NCBI GenBank assembly: GCA_037951105.1 | Contig: JBAMJV010001781.1 | Location: forward strand, 1 to 64,000 | DNA: 64,000 bases | Source: Echinarachnius parma | Lineage: Eukaryota; Echinodermata; Echinoidea; Clypeasteroida; Echinarachniidae | Direction: 5' to 3' | Part shown: piece by piece, positions 46,615 through 58,353 of the stretch | Layout: the number at the start of each line of letters is the position of its first letter | How positions within the stretch are numbered: the first letter of the stretch is position 1 | Made by a program: the position numbers and the translations under genes | The notes under the pieces: generated by a model | Databases searched by the model: none | Seen by the model: only the letters and a program-made list of their open reading frames with translations | Told to the model about the DNA's origin: nothing

Positions 46615-46924
46615 ATCTGCACATCTAGAAGGAAAGCTCTAAAGCCGCCACAGTGTAGTATGGATATATCACAGCTTCTACATCTACATGTACGTTATCC
46701 CGATTCAGCCAATATCAGAAGTAACAGATGTGGATTTACTCCATCAAAAAAAGATGAAGAATAATTTGATATGATGACAGATCAGTCGGAAACAAGTTTT
46801 AGCCCTCGAGGGAAATAGAGAATAGACCCCTGTTGGGAGTGAGGGAATTAACCTTAATTTGTGTCCCCCTTTAATTATGATGGCTTTCACAAATGGACGG
46901 ACATTCCAAGAGTTCTTGGGCCAT

Positions 46925-47115
46925 TCTTGAGTAGTGGCGTTCACATTGGCAATTTAATCTGATTCTGAAGAGATTCTGAATGTGATTTGGGTACTTAAGT
47001 GGATTGTAGTATTGTAGTTTGCTTTTCTTGACTGCCCTGTTCATATGGGCAATTTAATCTAATTCTGAACTGATGCTGCATATGATTTAACTAACTATAA
47101 AAGTGGATTGGAATA
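46925..47115 (+). repeat. Two-copy tandem repeat, about 107 bp
   Basis: GGCAATTTAATCTGATTCTGAAGAGATTCTGAATGTGATTTGG...AAGTGGATTG is followed by GGCAATTTAATCTAATTCTGAACTGATGCTGCATATGATTT...AAGTGGATTG. Confidence 0.85.
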
Positions 47116-47254
47116 TTATTATTCAGTGGTCTTGTAGAAAAATGCAATGTCAATCTCAAGTCGGAAGTATTAATTTGATGTTCAGAGTCCGTTTGTTGAC
47201 TTTTCCAGTTAATTGAATGCTCAGAGTGTCCCCTTATAACTTGTACATACAATT

Positions 47255-47565
47255 ACAGTCAGTTAACTCCTATCCATGTGAACAGCACTCCTGTAAAAAA
47301 AAAAAAATGTTCTAAGAGCCCCCATTGACCCTAGCTCTGCAAACAAGATAACAGTTAGTTGATTTTCTCCAATGCGAATGGCACCCCAGAAAGAAGACAT
47401 TCTTGCGATTTGCATCCATGTGAACAGCACTACGGTAACAAATGTTGTTCTGAATGTCCCCATTGACTGGACAAAAACGTGATTACAGCCAGTTGATTTT
47501 TCTCCAGTGCGAACAGCACCTCTGAAAGAAGGCATTCTTGAGATTCCTTGCAATGTACATTTCAC
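47255..47565 (+). repeat. Tandem repeat, unit about 110-120 bp, about three copies
   Basis: ACAGTYAGTTGATTTTCTCCAATGCGAAYAGCACCYCWGAAAGAAGRCATTCTTGMGATT and CATCCATGTGAACAGCACT..GGTAA...TGTTCT blocks alternate. The frame on the minus strand is an artefact of the repeat. Confidence 0.8.
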
Positions 47566-47619
47566 CCCCTGTCATCTACAATCAAGCCCTTGTGTGTCTT
47601 GCTATAGATATGATGTGAG

Positions 47620-47862
47620 AATATTGGAGATGTTATAACCAGATTCAATTGTAATTGGATAAAAAGACTATTTACAATCACGGTGAATGCCATGGCATTT
47701 GATTATAAGTATTATACTGACAGTGTTTATTCTCCAAACATATTTGAAGATGTTGCAACTAGATTCAATTGTAATTGGATAAAAAGACCATTTACAATCA
47801 CAGTGAATGCCATGGTGTGATTGTTAGTAAGATATATTATACTGACAGTTTCTTTCTCCTAG
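47620..47862 (+). repeat. Two-copy tandem repeat, about 118 bp
   Basis: AGATTCAATTGTAATTGGATAAAAAGACYATTTACAATCACRGTGAATGCCATGG...TATTATACTGACAGTKT occurs at 47642 and again at 47760. Confidence 0.93.
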
Positions 47863-48164
47863 AACGAAGGAACAAACGAACGTACATACATGTACACTGT
47901 AGGACAGAATTGGGATTGATGTATAAAGTAATCCCTAATTTGGAGCTAACACTTCATGAAAAATGTGGAATTTCAAAGGAAATAAATGATGAAGATGTTG
48001 ATGTTTTGTATTCCACAGAGCAAAGAATGAGTTATTTCTTACCCCAATGGGCAAACAAATATTGAAGAATTATTCATGTTTTAAATTTTTGTTGGGACTA
48101 CCAGATTCAGGTTTCTTGCCGCTAACATTTGTTAAATGAATGAAAATGTACAAAGAAAAATAGG

Positions 48165-48290
48165 CTTCACCGGGTTTGATTCCCGAGACCTCCAGATTGC
48201 TAGACTGTTGCTCAACCATCGAGCCACAAAGACCCTTGAATGGGGGATGTTCCCATGAAACCCTCCTCACCGCCCATCTTTTCTGTACCT
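48165..48290 (-). repeat. tRNA-derived SINE head-like fragment (degenerate)
   Basis: The minus strand reads GGCTCGATGGTTGAGCAACAGTCTAG, then AATCTGGAGGTCTCGGG, then ATCAAACCCGG. This has the layout of tRNA D-arm, anticodon region and T-arm, with an A-box-like TGGTTGAGCAA. The B-box position is damaged. It is not an intact tRNA gene. Confidence 0.45.
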
Positions 48291-48448
48291 GGCCGATCAG
48301 GCCACAAAGTAACAATCGTAATGTTTTAGCATTGAATTGGATATGTTGCGAACAGAATCAGTTGTGTATTTTATATACAGATGAGTCATGTGAATGCTTT
48401 CTATGTAACCTTTCCTCAAAATATTTGTATTTTTCCATCACCTTACAG

Positions 48449-48507
48449 AAAGAAACGCGATAACAGTCAGTGGTGGGTTTGATCCAAAGACGTCTCAATT
48501 TTCTTGA
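48449..48507 (+). pseudogene. Exon 3 fragment, upstream copy with intact acceptor
   Basis: After CATCACCTTACAG the sequence repeats the start of the WW2 exon (AAAGAAACGCGATAAC.GTCAGTGGTGGG). It then lacks five bases and continues TTTGATCCAAAGACGTCTCAATTTTCTTG. The upstream pyrimidine tract is duplicated too. The copy lies 218 bp before the true exon. If spliced to exon 2 in the same phase it reads VKKRDNSQWWV and then TGA, so it would truncate the protein. The 3' half of the exon and its donor are absent. Confidence 0.9.
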
Positions 48508-48610
48508 TTCAGCATATGTGTGTATGCATGAATGTCAATTTTCAATAGTAATAATTAGTAAATGAGATGATAGCAATCAATGAAGAAAAGAAGAAGAAAA
48601 AAAAGGATAA

Positions 48611-48907
<297 letters not shown>

Positions 48908-49122
48908 TAGTTAGTTTAAGTAGAGAACATGTCAAAGCCATACTAATTCAGATTCATACAAATAATTTCTTTTTCTTCTTTTCTTCAAGTTTAAAATTAA
49001 ATCACAGTATGAATCGCATTTCTAGCAAAAGTCTTCAGGGTGGGATGCCGGGTATAGAAGAGAAGTGGTTGAAATGTTAACAAATTAAAATTAAAATTAA
49101 AAAAAATACAAAATTCAATTAA

Positions 49123-49311
<189 letters not shown>

Positions 49312-49324
49312 TGAGGTATCATTA

Positions 49325-49377
49325 AAATAACCTGGAGATGTTACAGTCTGTGATTTAATACCATTGGTCCTGATTGT
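49325..49377 (+). pseudogene. Exon 3 fragment, downstream copy 2 (degenerate)
   Basis: GGAGATGTTACAG, then GTGATTTAATACCATTGG, with a TTGTACAT end and the same downstream TTTGTTTTCTATTTTGCT intron sequence as copy 1. It has internal deletions and stops. Confidence 0.65.
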
Positions 49378-49474
49378 ACATTTGTCTCTATTTTCATATG
49401 TTTGTTTTCTATTTTGCTCATTTTGTTTTGACTTCATGTTATTTCAAAGTTTGTTTAAGAGGTGTTATTAAAAT

Positions 49475-50052
49475 AATGAGATGCTACAAAAGACAGTTTG
49501 GCATTGGCCTACAAACTGTGACATACAGCGTGTTCACACACAAACATTTTCATCCCTTAATCATGACTAAAGAATCATGACTAACGATACGACGTATCGT
49601 TAGTCATGATTAAACCAAACTACCTCTTACGTTCACACACAAAGCCAAGATTCCACAACAGCTGGCTTCCAGGTGCACCGAACATCGTATAAGTGCGCAG
49701 TGTGTTGTCTTTTTTCTGTCTGCTGTCTTCTGTGGGCGCGCGAACGTTCACGTTAAGCAAGCCCAGTTAGTTACGAGTCGTATAGCTAATCATGATTAAG
49801 CGAGCGACCGTTGTTCACACACGAAAAGAGCGTGATTCTATAGTCAGCTCTCGTACGAAACGATGATCAAACCTGTGTTTCGTTAGTCATGATTCGCTAT
49901 ACGTCGTTTCGTTAGTCAGCGTTCAGACACAAATTTCATCGTATAGCTAATCAGCAGCTGATTCTATAGTCAGCTGCTGATACTTTAGTCATGATTAAGG
50001 GATGAAATTTTTGTGTGTGAACACGGGGATAGAACATTTGGCAAAGCTTCAG
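49475..50052 (+). pseudogene. Exon 3 fragment, downstream copy 3, interrupted by a MITE
   Basis: 49475-49528 matches the start of copy 1 and shares its GTT and ACA variants, with extra changes CAG to CAA, ACC to ACA and CGG to TGG (Arg to Trp). The copy resumes at about 50030-50052 (TTTGGCAAAGCTTCAG and GTATAT) after the palindromic MITE at 49529-50029. It therefore derives from a copy-1-like ancestor, and the MITE came later. Confidence 0.9.
49529..50029 (-). mobile_element. Long-palindrome MITE, CCCCGTGTTCACACAC ends, copy 2
   Basis: Same family as 39945-40452 but in the opposite orientation, shown by the central block CGAACATCGTATAAGTGCGCAG. The left terminus has lost its outer C bases. 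No confident target duplication. Confidence 0.9.
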
Positions 50053-50252
50053 GTATATCCTAAGATGTTTCGTCTCACTTTCTTTGTTTTCTCTTGTCTT
50101 ATCTTGATATTGTTAATTTATCTTTTTTGGTTCATGCTACTGTGTGTTTTTGCTAAGTCTCTTTTTTGTTTATCATGACAGTGCTCAGGGAACAATGTTA
50201 AAGCCATAATATTTATCACATTCCTGTGTTGATTTGATGATAATCAAACATA

Positions 50253-50795
50253 TTAAAGGGGTAGTACAGTTTTGGTAAAGCCTGAGCTTTAGTAACCAGA
50301 ACCTGCATAATAACATTACAAACTAAAACTTTATATAACTCCACCATGCTCGAAAGGTATAGAAAATTACAAACAATTAAGTAAAAAGCCTGTTATCATC
50401 CAAAAAGAGCCATTAAATCGCAAGAGGGCGCTCTCTAAAAAAGCATTGGTTTCAACCACTTTTTTTACAAAATTATGCATGTGATGCTTTGTTGAAATAC
50501 TGATTAAATAGAAAGATCATCAACAACTATTTAAAAACCTTTTTGAAATTGTTGAAAAAGTGTAAGCAATTTTTGAATAAAAAAAAAAAATCGAATAAAT
50601 CTGGGGCCCAGATTTATTCCGATGGGATATATTTATTGATATTTTAGCCATTTCTGAACCGATTTTGATAAAAACAAATTTATGCTGCCATTAAAATTGT
50701 ATGCTCTTTCAAATTTTATACTCAGTTTTTCATTTTATCCCAACAAAATTATTTCGTGCAGCGCCCTCTATACCAAAACCGAACTACCCCTTTAA
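50253..50795 (+). mobile_element. TTAA element, family A, copy 4
   Basis: TTAAAGGGGTAGTACAGTTTTGG to CCGAACTACCCCTTTAA with the full family A interior (CCACCATGCTCGAAAGGTAT, AAGAGGGCGCTCTC, TTTCTGAACCGATTTTGAT). Both termini carry matching GGGGTAGT/ACTACCCC changes, so the pairing of the ends is preserved. Confidence 0.93.
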
Positions 50796-51725
50796 GTGTT
50801 ACACCTGACAAAGCAATGCTATTTTTACCAATGAGGTGGTCAAAACAAAGATAAACGAGGAACCCCCTTCCCCCCCCCCCCCCCCCCCCCCAGTGCCCTA
50901 CCGTTGCAACACCTGAACAAGGGGTTTTACAGAGCAACAATATTTTTTGCAAAACTACAAAGGAAATGTTAAAAGGAAAGGGCTAAAATTAATAAACTTG
51001 TTTGATGAAATAAGGGGAAAAACCTAAGGTTACACAAACATGTAATGAATTGCTCACGATTTATACTAATTGTGTAATATACAACAAGAGGAAGGTCTAG
51101 ATTTATAAACCTTTTATAAGATGAATGAAGTGACGCTAGTATCAAAACAAGAAGATACAAGTGAAATATTTAAGTAAAAGTCAAAGGGAAACGTGATAGG
51201 AAAGGGCTAGTTCTTGATGTGTACTTTTGATAAAGATGAAGGGTGGACAACCACTCCCCTCCCTCCCCCCGCCCCAACAAAAAGTAGGACAAAATACTGA
51301 GAGCATAATTATGTCATATATATTTAGGCTTATCAGAAATTAATCAGTCCCCGATATTTTCCTATAAAGGGAATATTGGAATGTCCACAAAATTGGTGTG
51401 AAATAAAGGCTACTAAATTTTTTACAGATATTTTGGGGGCAAAAAAGTCAATTTATATGTAAAAAATCTACATCTAGGGACTTTAGGCTATTTTATGCTC
51501 CAGGTCATTGGGCAAATCCTGGGGGGTTGAGCCCTGTATGTTTAAAATTGTAAACAGTTAAATTTTAGCGTGCGCAAAGGTTATATCCCAGCCCTTTAAT
51601 TGATCGGTATCGGTGATTAATCGAGGCATGATCTCATCCCAGGGTTGGTGAAGAGGGGGAAAGGAAGGGGGGAAAACAAATCGGAAAGTCCAGAAAAACT
51701 AGCGCATTAAATTATAAGGCAACAG
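50796..51725. other. Unassigned intronic stretch
   Basis: A C run at about 50871-50891. TTAAAGGAAAGGG and GATAGGAAAGGGCTA phrases recur near 50975 and 51198, suggesting an old duplication of about 220 bp. No gene. Confidence 0.45.
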
Positions 51726-51727
51726 GT

Positions 51728-52335
51728 TCTGCCTATGACTCAGCAAGCAGGGCCTTGAGTGTGGGACGTATCACTTAGATCTTGTGCCTCCGCTCTCTGA
51801 CAAAATACGGTTTGATACCCGCATGACCACCAACGTTATTTAGTGATCTGATTTTCTGGATGGACTTGCTAATTTTGTGAAAAGTTTTAGGAGCTACCTC
51901 TAAAAAACTTGCACTTCAGATTTCTGAGAAAGTACAGGAGTTTGGAATTGAGTTGCAAAGTTTATTTTCATGCTTGTTCAACTTCATTTCTAACTTTCTG
52001 AGGTGTCTTTGAGTTTTGGATCTATCACTTTGATCTCGCGCCTCCGTTGTGACCACCAAAGTTATTTTGTGTTCCAATTTATTTTGGATGGAGCTACAAC
52101 TTTTCTAATTCTAATTTTGTGGAGAATTTAGACATACAGCTATTCGCATGATCACCAACACATTTTGTTCATGATCTGTTTAACTGGGCAGAGCTTTAAC
52201 TTTGTTTTTAATCTTTTGAAGTGACTTTGATCTCGCGCCTCCAATTTCTGACGCACTATGGCTACTAGCTGGCATGAGATCACCAAAGTTATTTAGTGAT
52301 CTGACTTGCTGGTTATAAGTTTTAAAAGTTTTTTT
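51728..52335 (+). repeat. tRNA-derived SINE-like head and two partial local copies
   Basis: TGACTCAGCAAGCAGGGCC resembles a Pol III A box, and GGTTTGATACCCGCATG about 75 bases later resembles a B box with a long variable arm between. The following ACCACCAACGTTATTTAGTGATCTGATT block and the preceding GATCTTGTGCCTCCGCTCTCTGAC block recur near 52020-52090 and 52225-52310 (GATCTCGCGCCTCC, ATCACCAAAGTTATTTAGTGATCTGA). Confidence 0.55.
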
Positions 52336-53515
52336 GTTAAAACTTATTTTGTATTCATTCTGTATGGAGCTGGAGGTATTTCTTTGAATTACTGGATCAT
52401 AGTTACACATGATCTATTTACACTTTATCTCTTGAGGAATAGCACTTTTAGATGACTCTGTTGATGGAATGTGGATTTACATTTTGGATGCTATTAATGT
52501 TATGATGTGGATGCATGGAATGAAGTTGCAGCACATATGATTCCACTTTCAAGGAACTTCCGGATTTATATGCCACTCATTTGTATGTGGAAGCACTGTA
52601 TTATGAAGATTTTATTCAAAGGACAGGATCTTTTAAAGGAATAATAAGTCACGATTTTATGTGGATGCACAGAATGAAGAAGTGATTTGAATGATTCCAC
52701 TTTCCAAGGAGTTTTTTAAAAGGAATAAGAAGCCAACATGTTGCTGTTCGTCCATGAGGTTCATCCCAAGATTGCAAGGATATATCAAGTAGGATTTCTC
52801 TACATTTATTGATTAAAATTCTGCATGTTGCGCTTTTAGTCTTCCCATTCCAATATAACAGATCTATGTAAACCATTCAGTAGGGCACAACGTTAGCACT
52901 TGCCATTGCCAATGGTACTAGGCAATTAAAATTGAAGTTGGTCCAGTTAAATTTCATCGAGTACAGAAGCTATGAAATCATAAAAAATCATTTTAGAATT
53001 TCTCAATTTGAACTTTATTTTCCAAAAGAGCATCACAAATAATGTCCAAATGTTGAAAATCAATCGAATATGTTAAGTATTGGCTGAGATATGCCCATCC
53101 GAATGAATTTTATTTCAATAGGCAATCAGTGTTATTTTGCTGTGGTTCATATTTGTTGAATATTTTCTCTTGTTTGGACATAGAAATGTTAAACTCTTGG
53201 AATTCCAGGCCAAATTAGAGGAATAATTAATGAAAATTTGTTTAGAATTTGACAAGAAACAAGATTTCAATTTATTTGAAAATCAAAAAGTTATGAACTA
53301 GGACATTTTATTTTATTTTTTATTTTGATATCACTTATCATTTCTGCTTTACTAGCAATCTCATCTCTGTAGGATCTAATACATTGCAAGGGTCATATGT
53401 ATTACAGTACAGTACATGCACACGTATGTACTGTGTATAGCACGCTAACGTTGGCGGGCTACGCACATGATTGGAAGGCGTATTATGATAATTATGATGA
53501 TAATCCCCCAAGCGT
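52336..53515. other. Unassigned intronic stretch with weak duplication
   Basis: GTGGATGCATGGAATGAAG...TGATTCCACTTTCAAGGAACTT (near 52507) and GTGGATGCACAGAATGAAG...TGATTCCACTTTCCAAGGAGTT (near 52661) are copies. Nothing else recognised. Confidence 0.55.
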
Positions 53516-53519
53516 GATG

Positions 53520-54385
53520 CAAAGCCAGACGCTGCCCCTAATAAAACGCTGCTTCTTCCAAAATGGATTATCGACAATAAATCTGAGCTAATTTTAGAGA
53601 TTTCTGTCTTCTATCACTCTCTCTCTCCTTTGCTTTCTTTTCTTTAACGTACAGCACATATTTCTTTCTTTTTCTCTTTCTTCTGCAATTGTATTTATTT
53701 AAAGGGGACCACCAGGCAAAGAACAACACATAATTATATGTTTTGGTACCTTTTTATGATATCAAATAGATACCCAACATTTTGCAAAGGGTTGTGTAAT
53801 TCATAGACAAAGCAATTAATTACCACCACTTACGGAACCACTATTATTTCCTGGTTCCGTACGGGCCAAACGTATGCGAATGCGCCAATGCTATTCACGC
53901 GTACGTTTGGAGACAATAGAATCCCGGACAATTTTTTCGCTCTGGACTATTAAGTAGCCTTCGTACATGCAGACCCATAAACAGCCTCTAATAATAAATA
54001 GACGCTGCTACTTCCAAAATGGATTAATGACGATAAATCCAAGCTAATTTTAGAGATTTCTGTCTATGCACACTCTTTCCTTTTCTCTTAAATGTGTTCT
54101 TTCCCCCCCCCCCCCCCCCCCTCTCTGGCATTTTTGTTTATCAAATATTACTATGCCAGACACTGCCTAGAAAAGCTGCTACTTCCAAAATGGATTATTG
54201 ACAATAAATCCGAGCTAATTTTAGAGATTTCTGTCTATGCTCAGTCTTTCAGTTTCTTTTAAATTTGTTTTATTTTTTCCCTCTCCCTCTCCCCCTCTCT
54301 CCCTCTCTCTGGCATTTTTATTTATTAGATATTATTATGCCAGACACGGCCTCTAATAAACGCTGCTTCTTCCAAAAAGGATTTT
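53520..54385 (+). repeat. Tandem array, unit about 160-180 bp, four copies
   Basis: CCAGACACTGCCTCTAATAAACGCTGCTTCTTCCAAAATGGATTATTGACAATAAATCCGAGCTAATTTTAGAGATTTCTGTC and a pyrimidine-rich tail recur at about 53526, 53985, 54157 and 54333. The first interval contains the family C insertion. Confidence 0.92.
53699..53980 (-). mobile_element. TTAA element, family C, copy 3 (truncated)
   Basis: TTAAAGGGGACCACCAGGCAAAG starts the copy. The family interior continues to CCGGACAATTTTTTCGCTCTGGAC and TTCGTACATGCAGACCCAT, where it stops. The GGGTGGTGGTACCCTTTAA half is missing. Confidence 0.88.
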
Positions 54386-54714
54386 CTTCTATTTCTCTTT
54401 CTCTTGTATTTTTACTTATTTTTTTACATAGTATACTGAGTCTATAGCAGCTTTAGATGGGAGCACTTTTTAGGGATGGATTCAAGTCTTGAGATTCATC
54501 TGCCGTAATATTTATTTCATGAATATAATATATCATACACCTAAGCCAATTTTGAAGTGTAAGCTCATTTCGCCCCTCTCACAAGTATGCTTTTGTAGCA
54601 CCATTAATTAATGGGATTTAGTAGGGTGAACTTGGGGTTAATCAGGGTTCAATAATGGGTTATCTGGCCAGTCATTGGTCATCAAGGCTGACTTAGTTTG
54701 TTTACCGTATTTGT

Positions 54715-54855
54715 CGGTGTATTAACCGCTCCGGTGTATTAACCGCACCCCTAAAAAAAAAAAAAAGTGCGGTTAATATGGTCGTGTATTAACCGCACCC
54801 CCTTTTTTTAAAATTTTTTTTTTAAAAGGTGCGGTTAATACACCAGCAAATACGG
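54715..54855. mobile_element. TA-flanked MITE with CCGTATTTG ends, copy 2
   Basis: The same family as 33913-34075, with identical CCGTATTTGTCGGTGTATTA left end, CAGCAAATACGG right end and TA flanks. Confidence 0.92.
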
Positions 54856-54859
54856 TAAG

Positions 54860-56178
54860 TTGGCTGGTAATAATATGTAACATTTTACAACTTGCTTAAA
54901 TTTGAGATTTATGTACCTGCCCAAAACCCAGGTCTGTGTAATTATCCAACAAATATAGCCCAAAACTTCTTTAGTGGCCAAGGCTCATATTTGGTGGCCC
55001 TGGCAGTCGTAGTGTTTTGCTGGCCAATAGATCTTAGCCTACAATAAATAATTCATTGAAGTATGCACAGAATGGGATAATATCAAAAACATCACTTTGA
55101 TTTTTGTAAATTTGTGTAGAAAGTGCAAGCAGAATACCTGAAAATAGCAAACACTTGTTTCCAAGGAATAAAATTATTTCACTCTTGAAAATACCCCCAA
55201 AGTAATCTAAAATGAAATGAATTCACTTGGGGCAAATTGTATTATTAAAACGGGCCTCACTATTTATTCCCTAGTGAATGTATGACTATTGCCTAAAACC
55301 ATTCATCAATCCAGCGCGAATGAGTAATCCATTTGTGTAGACACTGGGGAAAAGGCGATGCTTGAAAACCACCGTTTACATCTTATTTCATTGCGAAAAA
55401 ATGTCATTAGTGCTTTCAGGAAAAAAAAAAAATCATATCTATACACTATCTATAGATTATAGGTTTTACCCATATATATTATAGCACTAGATAGAAATGG
55501 TCAATCATTTTCAGCAATACAGCACAAATGAATAAGAGATACCCATTTGTATATAGACACCAGGGAATAGGGTTGGGTAAAAACCATCATTTGCATCTTA
55601 TTTATTGGAGAAAAACTATATTCCCTACTCATTGCATCTTCTAGTAAATAACATTTTCTAGAAAATAACATTCCCCACCATTCAAATGTGTTATTTATAG
55701 GGTCCATCGACATATCTTCTTGCTACATACAAAGGTGAATGCATATGCTCAGCTGTGTACATTTAACAGTATCAAATGCCTCATTGCATTTTCTAGTGGA
55801 CCGTTCATAATGATCATTACATGCTTAGTCAGCCATGTGCAAGTATCTCTTTTTTTTTTGTTTCTCTTCTTCTAGTTCTACCGCAGCAAAATATACATGT
55901 GGGACTATCACTATAGTATAGTATAGATGCAAATTGTTAACTGAACTCAAGTTGCCTATTTCTTTCATTTTGATTCTTTGAATCTTTGATTCTTATTTTT
56001 GTGCATAATTTCAGTTGAGATTTCTCATATTTTTCCAGTTTTTTTGGCTAATTATGTGAAGCTTTTTCGAAGCAAGATTGGCATGAATTGAATTGTCTTA
56101 AATTGTAATTGCAATATTTATTTTATTTGTGACATAAACAAAAAAATGATTATTAGAAGTGATAAATTTTACTAACTC
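54860..56178. other. Unassigned intronic stretch
   Basis: CACTGGGGAAAAGGCGATGCTTGAAAACCACCGTTTACATCTTATTTCATTG (near 55343) and CACCAGGGAATAGGGTTGGGTAAAAACCATCATTTGCATCTTATTTATTG (near 55558) suggest an old duplication of about 215 bp. No gene. Confidence 0.5.
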
Positions 56179-56517
56179 CAGGGCTCGACACTCGCACTAG
56201 CCTGATGGCCTGGGGCCGGTGAAATTGCACTTCGGGCCAGCAAAAATGTATAAAAGTCATATTTTGGTGGCCCGATCGGGCAAGCAGATTTTCAACCCAA
56301 CATTGACAAAATTAGAAAAATCGTCTTATCTTCCATGTCATGCTTCATCTATAGTCACAGGTTTGATCAGGAAAGAGTGATATTTTTAATAGTAACAAGT
56401 TTACGCATGAAATTTTCAGGCCAGTAAATTTTTCTTTCGGGCCACCAGAAAAAGGGAAGAATTTATTTCACTGGCCCGACCGGGCCACTGACAAAAAAAG
56501 GCAAGTGTGGAGCCCTG
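56179..56517. mobile_element. hAT-like MITE with CAGGGCTC ends
   Basis: Ends CAGGGCTCGACACTCGC and AAGTGTGGAGCCCTG are inverted. Flanks CTAACTC and CTAAATC agree at six of seven bases. The interior has GGCCC/GGGCC phrases (GGTGGCCCGATCGGGCAAGC). No coding. Confidence 0.85.
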
Positions 56518-56564
56518 CTAAATCCCTTAAAAACCAAGAGACATTAAACAATCTTTTGAATAAC

Positions 56565-57895
56565 ATTGTAAATGTTTTAATGTAAATGCAAATATTTACG
56601 CCTTTATTTGACAATGTTGATGACATGTACGCAGCATATGGTTTTGAATGGTAAAGATCAGGTTACTCGTTGCTCTCATATATTCCCGGGTGGAATTTCG
56701 CCCATGGCCAAAGGACTCGCATCTTATTGTGCGTGGCGGCATACTCCGGAAGAGAGATCCTAAGTAGGCAGGCCGAGATCCAATATTTGTATAAATTGTC
56801 GCTTTAATGGCAAAATTTTGGGTCTTCATGTAACATTCCGTTGAGTTATTGCTAGATTGTAAATGTGTTAATGTCAGTGCAAATATCGACGCCTTTATTT
56901 GACAATGTGCATGACATGTATGCAGCATAAATGGTTTTGAAGGGCGAATATCAAGTTACTCGCTGCTCTCATGTACAATGTATATTCCCGGCCGGAATTT
57001 CGCCCATGGCAGGCAAGGCGCAATAAGGTGGCGTACTCTGAGAAGAGAGATTATTTGGTAGATGGGGGCCGCAATCCAATATTTTGTATAAATTGTCTCT
57101 TTAATGGCAACATTTTTGGTTTTCATGTAACATTCCGTTGAGTTACAGCAAGATTATAGATGTTTTAATGTCAATGCAAATATTGACGCCTTTCTTTGAC
57201 AATGGACAATGTACACATATGCAGCATATATGGTTTTGAAGGGCGAAGATCAAGTTACTCGCCACTCTCATCTAGAAATATTCCTTACCAGATTTTTGCT
57301 TGTGTCTTATTGTGCATGGTGGCATACTCCGGAAGAGAGATCCTAAGTAGGCAGGCAGCGATCCAATATTTGTATAAATTGTCGCTTTAATGGGAACATT
57401 TTTGGTTTTCATGTAACATTCCTTTGAGTTAATGCTAGATTGTTAATGTGTTAATGTCAATGCAAATATGAACGCCTTTTTGACATGTATGCAGCATATG
57501 GGTTTGAAGGGCGAATATCATGTTACTCGCCACTCTCATCTAGAGATATTCCTGACCGGGTTTGTGCCCATGGCGAAAGGACTGTGCGAGGTGGCATTGT
57601 GCGAGGCGGTGTACTCAGGGAGAGAGCTTCTCTGCTTTGAGGGTCTGCGATCCAATATTTGTATAAATTTGTCTTTTCAAAAGCAACATTTTGGATTTTC
57701 ATGTGAAAACATACAGTCATCTGTAGATATTCCCCGACCGGATTTTTGCCCGAGGCGAAAAAAACTTGCGTCTTATTATGCGGGCGGCATACTCGGAAGA
57801 GAAATTTTTTCGGTAGATGGTCTGCGATCCAATCTTTGTCCCTTTAATGGCAACATTTGGGATTTTCATTTGAAAACATTAAGTTTTCTAGTTTA
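56565..57895 (+). repeat. Tandem array, unit about 290 bp, four copies plus a partial fifth
   Basis: Units begin TGTAAATGTGTTAATGTCAATGCAAATAT near 56568, 56858, 57155 and 57441. They include GACATGTATGCAGCATATGGTTTTGAAGGGCGAA, TCAAGTTACTCGC.GCTCTCAT, ATTCCCGACCGGATTTTCGCCCATGGC, and GATCCAATATTTGTATAAATTGTC. A shorter unit follows near 57702-57895. The 165-codon frame from 57468 is made of these units and is not judged coding. Confidence 0.93.
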
Positions 57896-58353
57896 TGTTC
57901 TGAAGTGCGTTTATTTAGCCTTTAACAACAATCTTGAGTTCCATATATCACATTCATTTTTGTAGTGTTTTTTTTTTAGGAAGTGATTTTTTAGCCTTTA
58001 CCGTAAAAGCTTGAGTGCCATGACCATCAAAAGCATGTCAAATTTCTTCTCGTTAAAATATTACAGGTCAACAGTTTGATTTACAATTAATAACTAAATA
58101 AGTACTGCAAGCAGTATTTTAGTATTCATCATAACAAGACGCATGAAAACTATACTGCAAGGTTTTTTTTTTGGCACTTTAATGAAACTGATAAAGAGAA
58201 ATTATAATGGAATGGGAGAAATAATAATAAGAGATCCTGCTTTCTTGTCCTTGTATTATAATCATTAATCAACCTCTAGAAAATTGTATAGAAAGTGGAA
58301 GAGGATGATGAGAGATGATGATGTAGCCATTCACACTAACATCTAAATGCCAT
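57896..58353. other. Unassigned intronic stretch
   Basis: Nothing recognised, except that its end (TAGCCATTCACACTAACATCTAAATGCCAT) belongs to the array that continues after 58832. Confidence 0.4.

Noticed and set aside
48165-48290. Functional tRNA gene on the minus strand
   Set aside because: The acceptor stem does not pair and the B box is damaged, so it is at most a SINE fragment.
48070-48315. An 81-codon minus-strand frame with Gly-Ser-Met-Val-Glu-Gln-Gln-Ser-Ser-Asn motif
   Set aside because: It coincides with the tRNA-like SINE fragment.
56596-56928. A 110-codon minus-strand frame with repeated LHTCHAHCQIKASI
   Set aside because: It is the reverse reading of the 290-bp tandem array, so the repetition is at DNA level.
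57468-57965. A 165-codon open frame, the longest in the window
   Set aside because: It spans units of a 290-bp tandem array, has no domain character, and is disrupted in neighbouring units, so there is no sign of coding selection.
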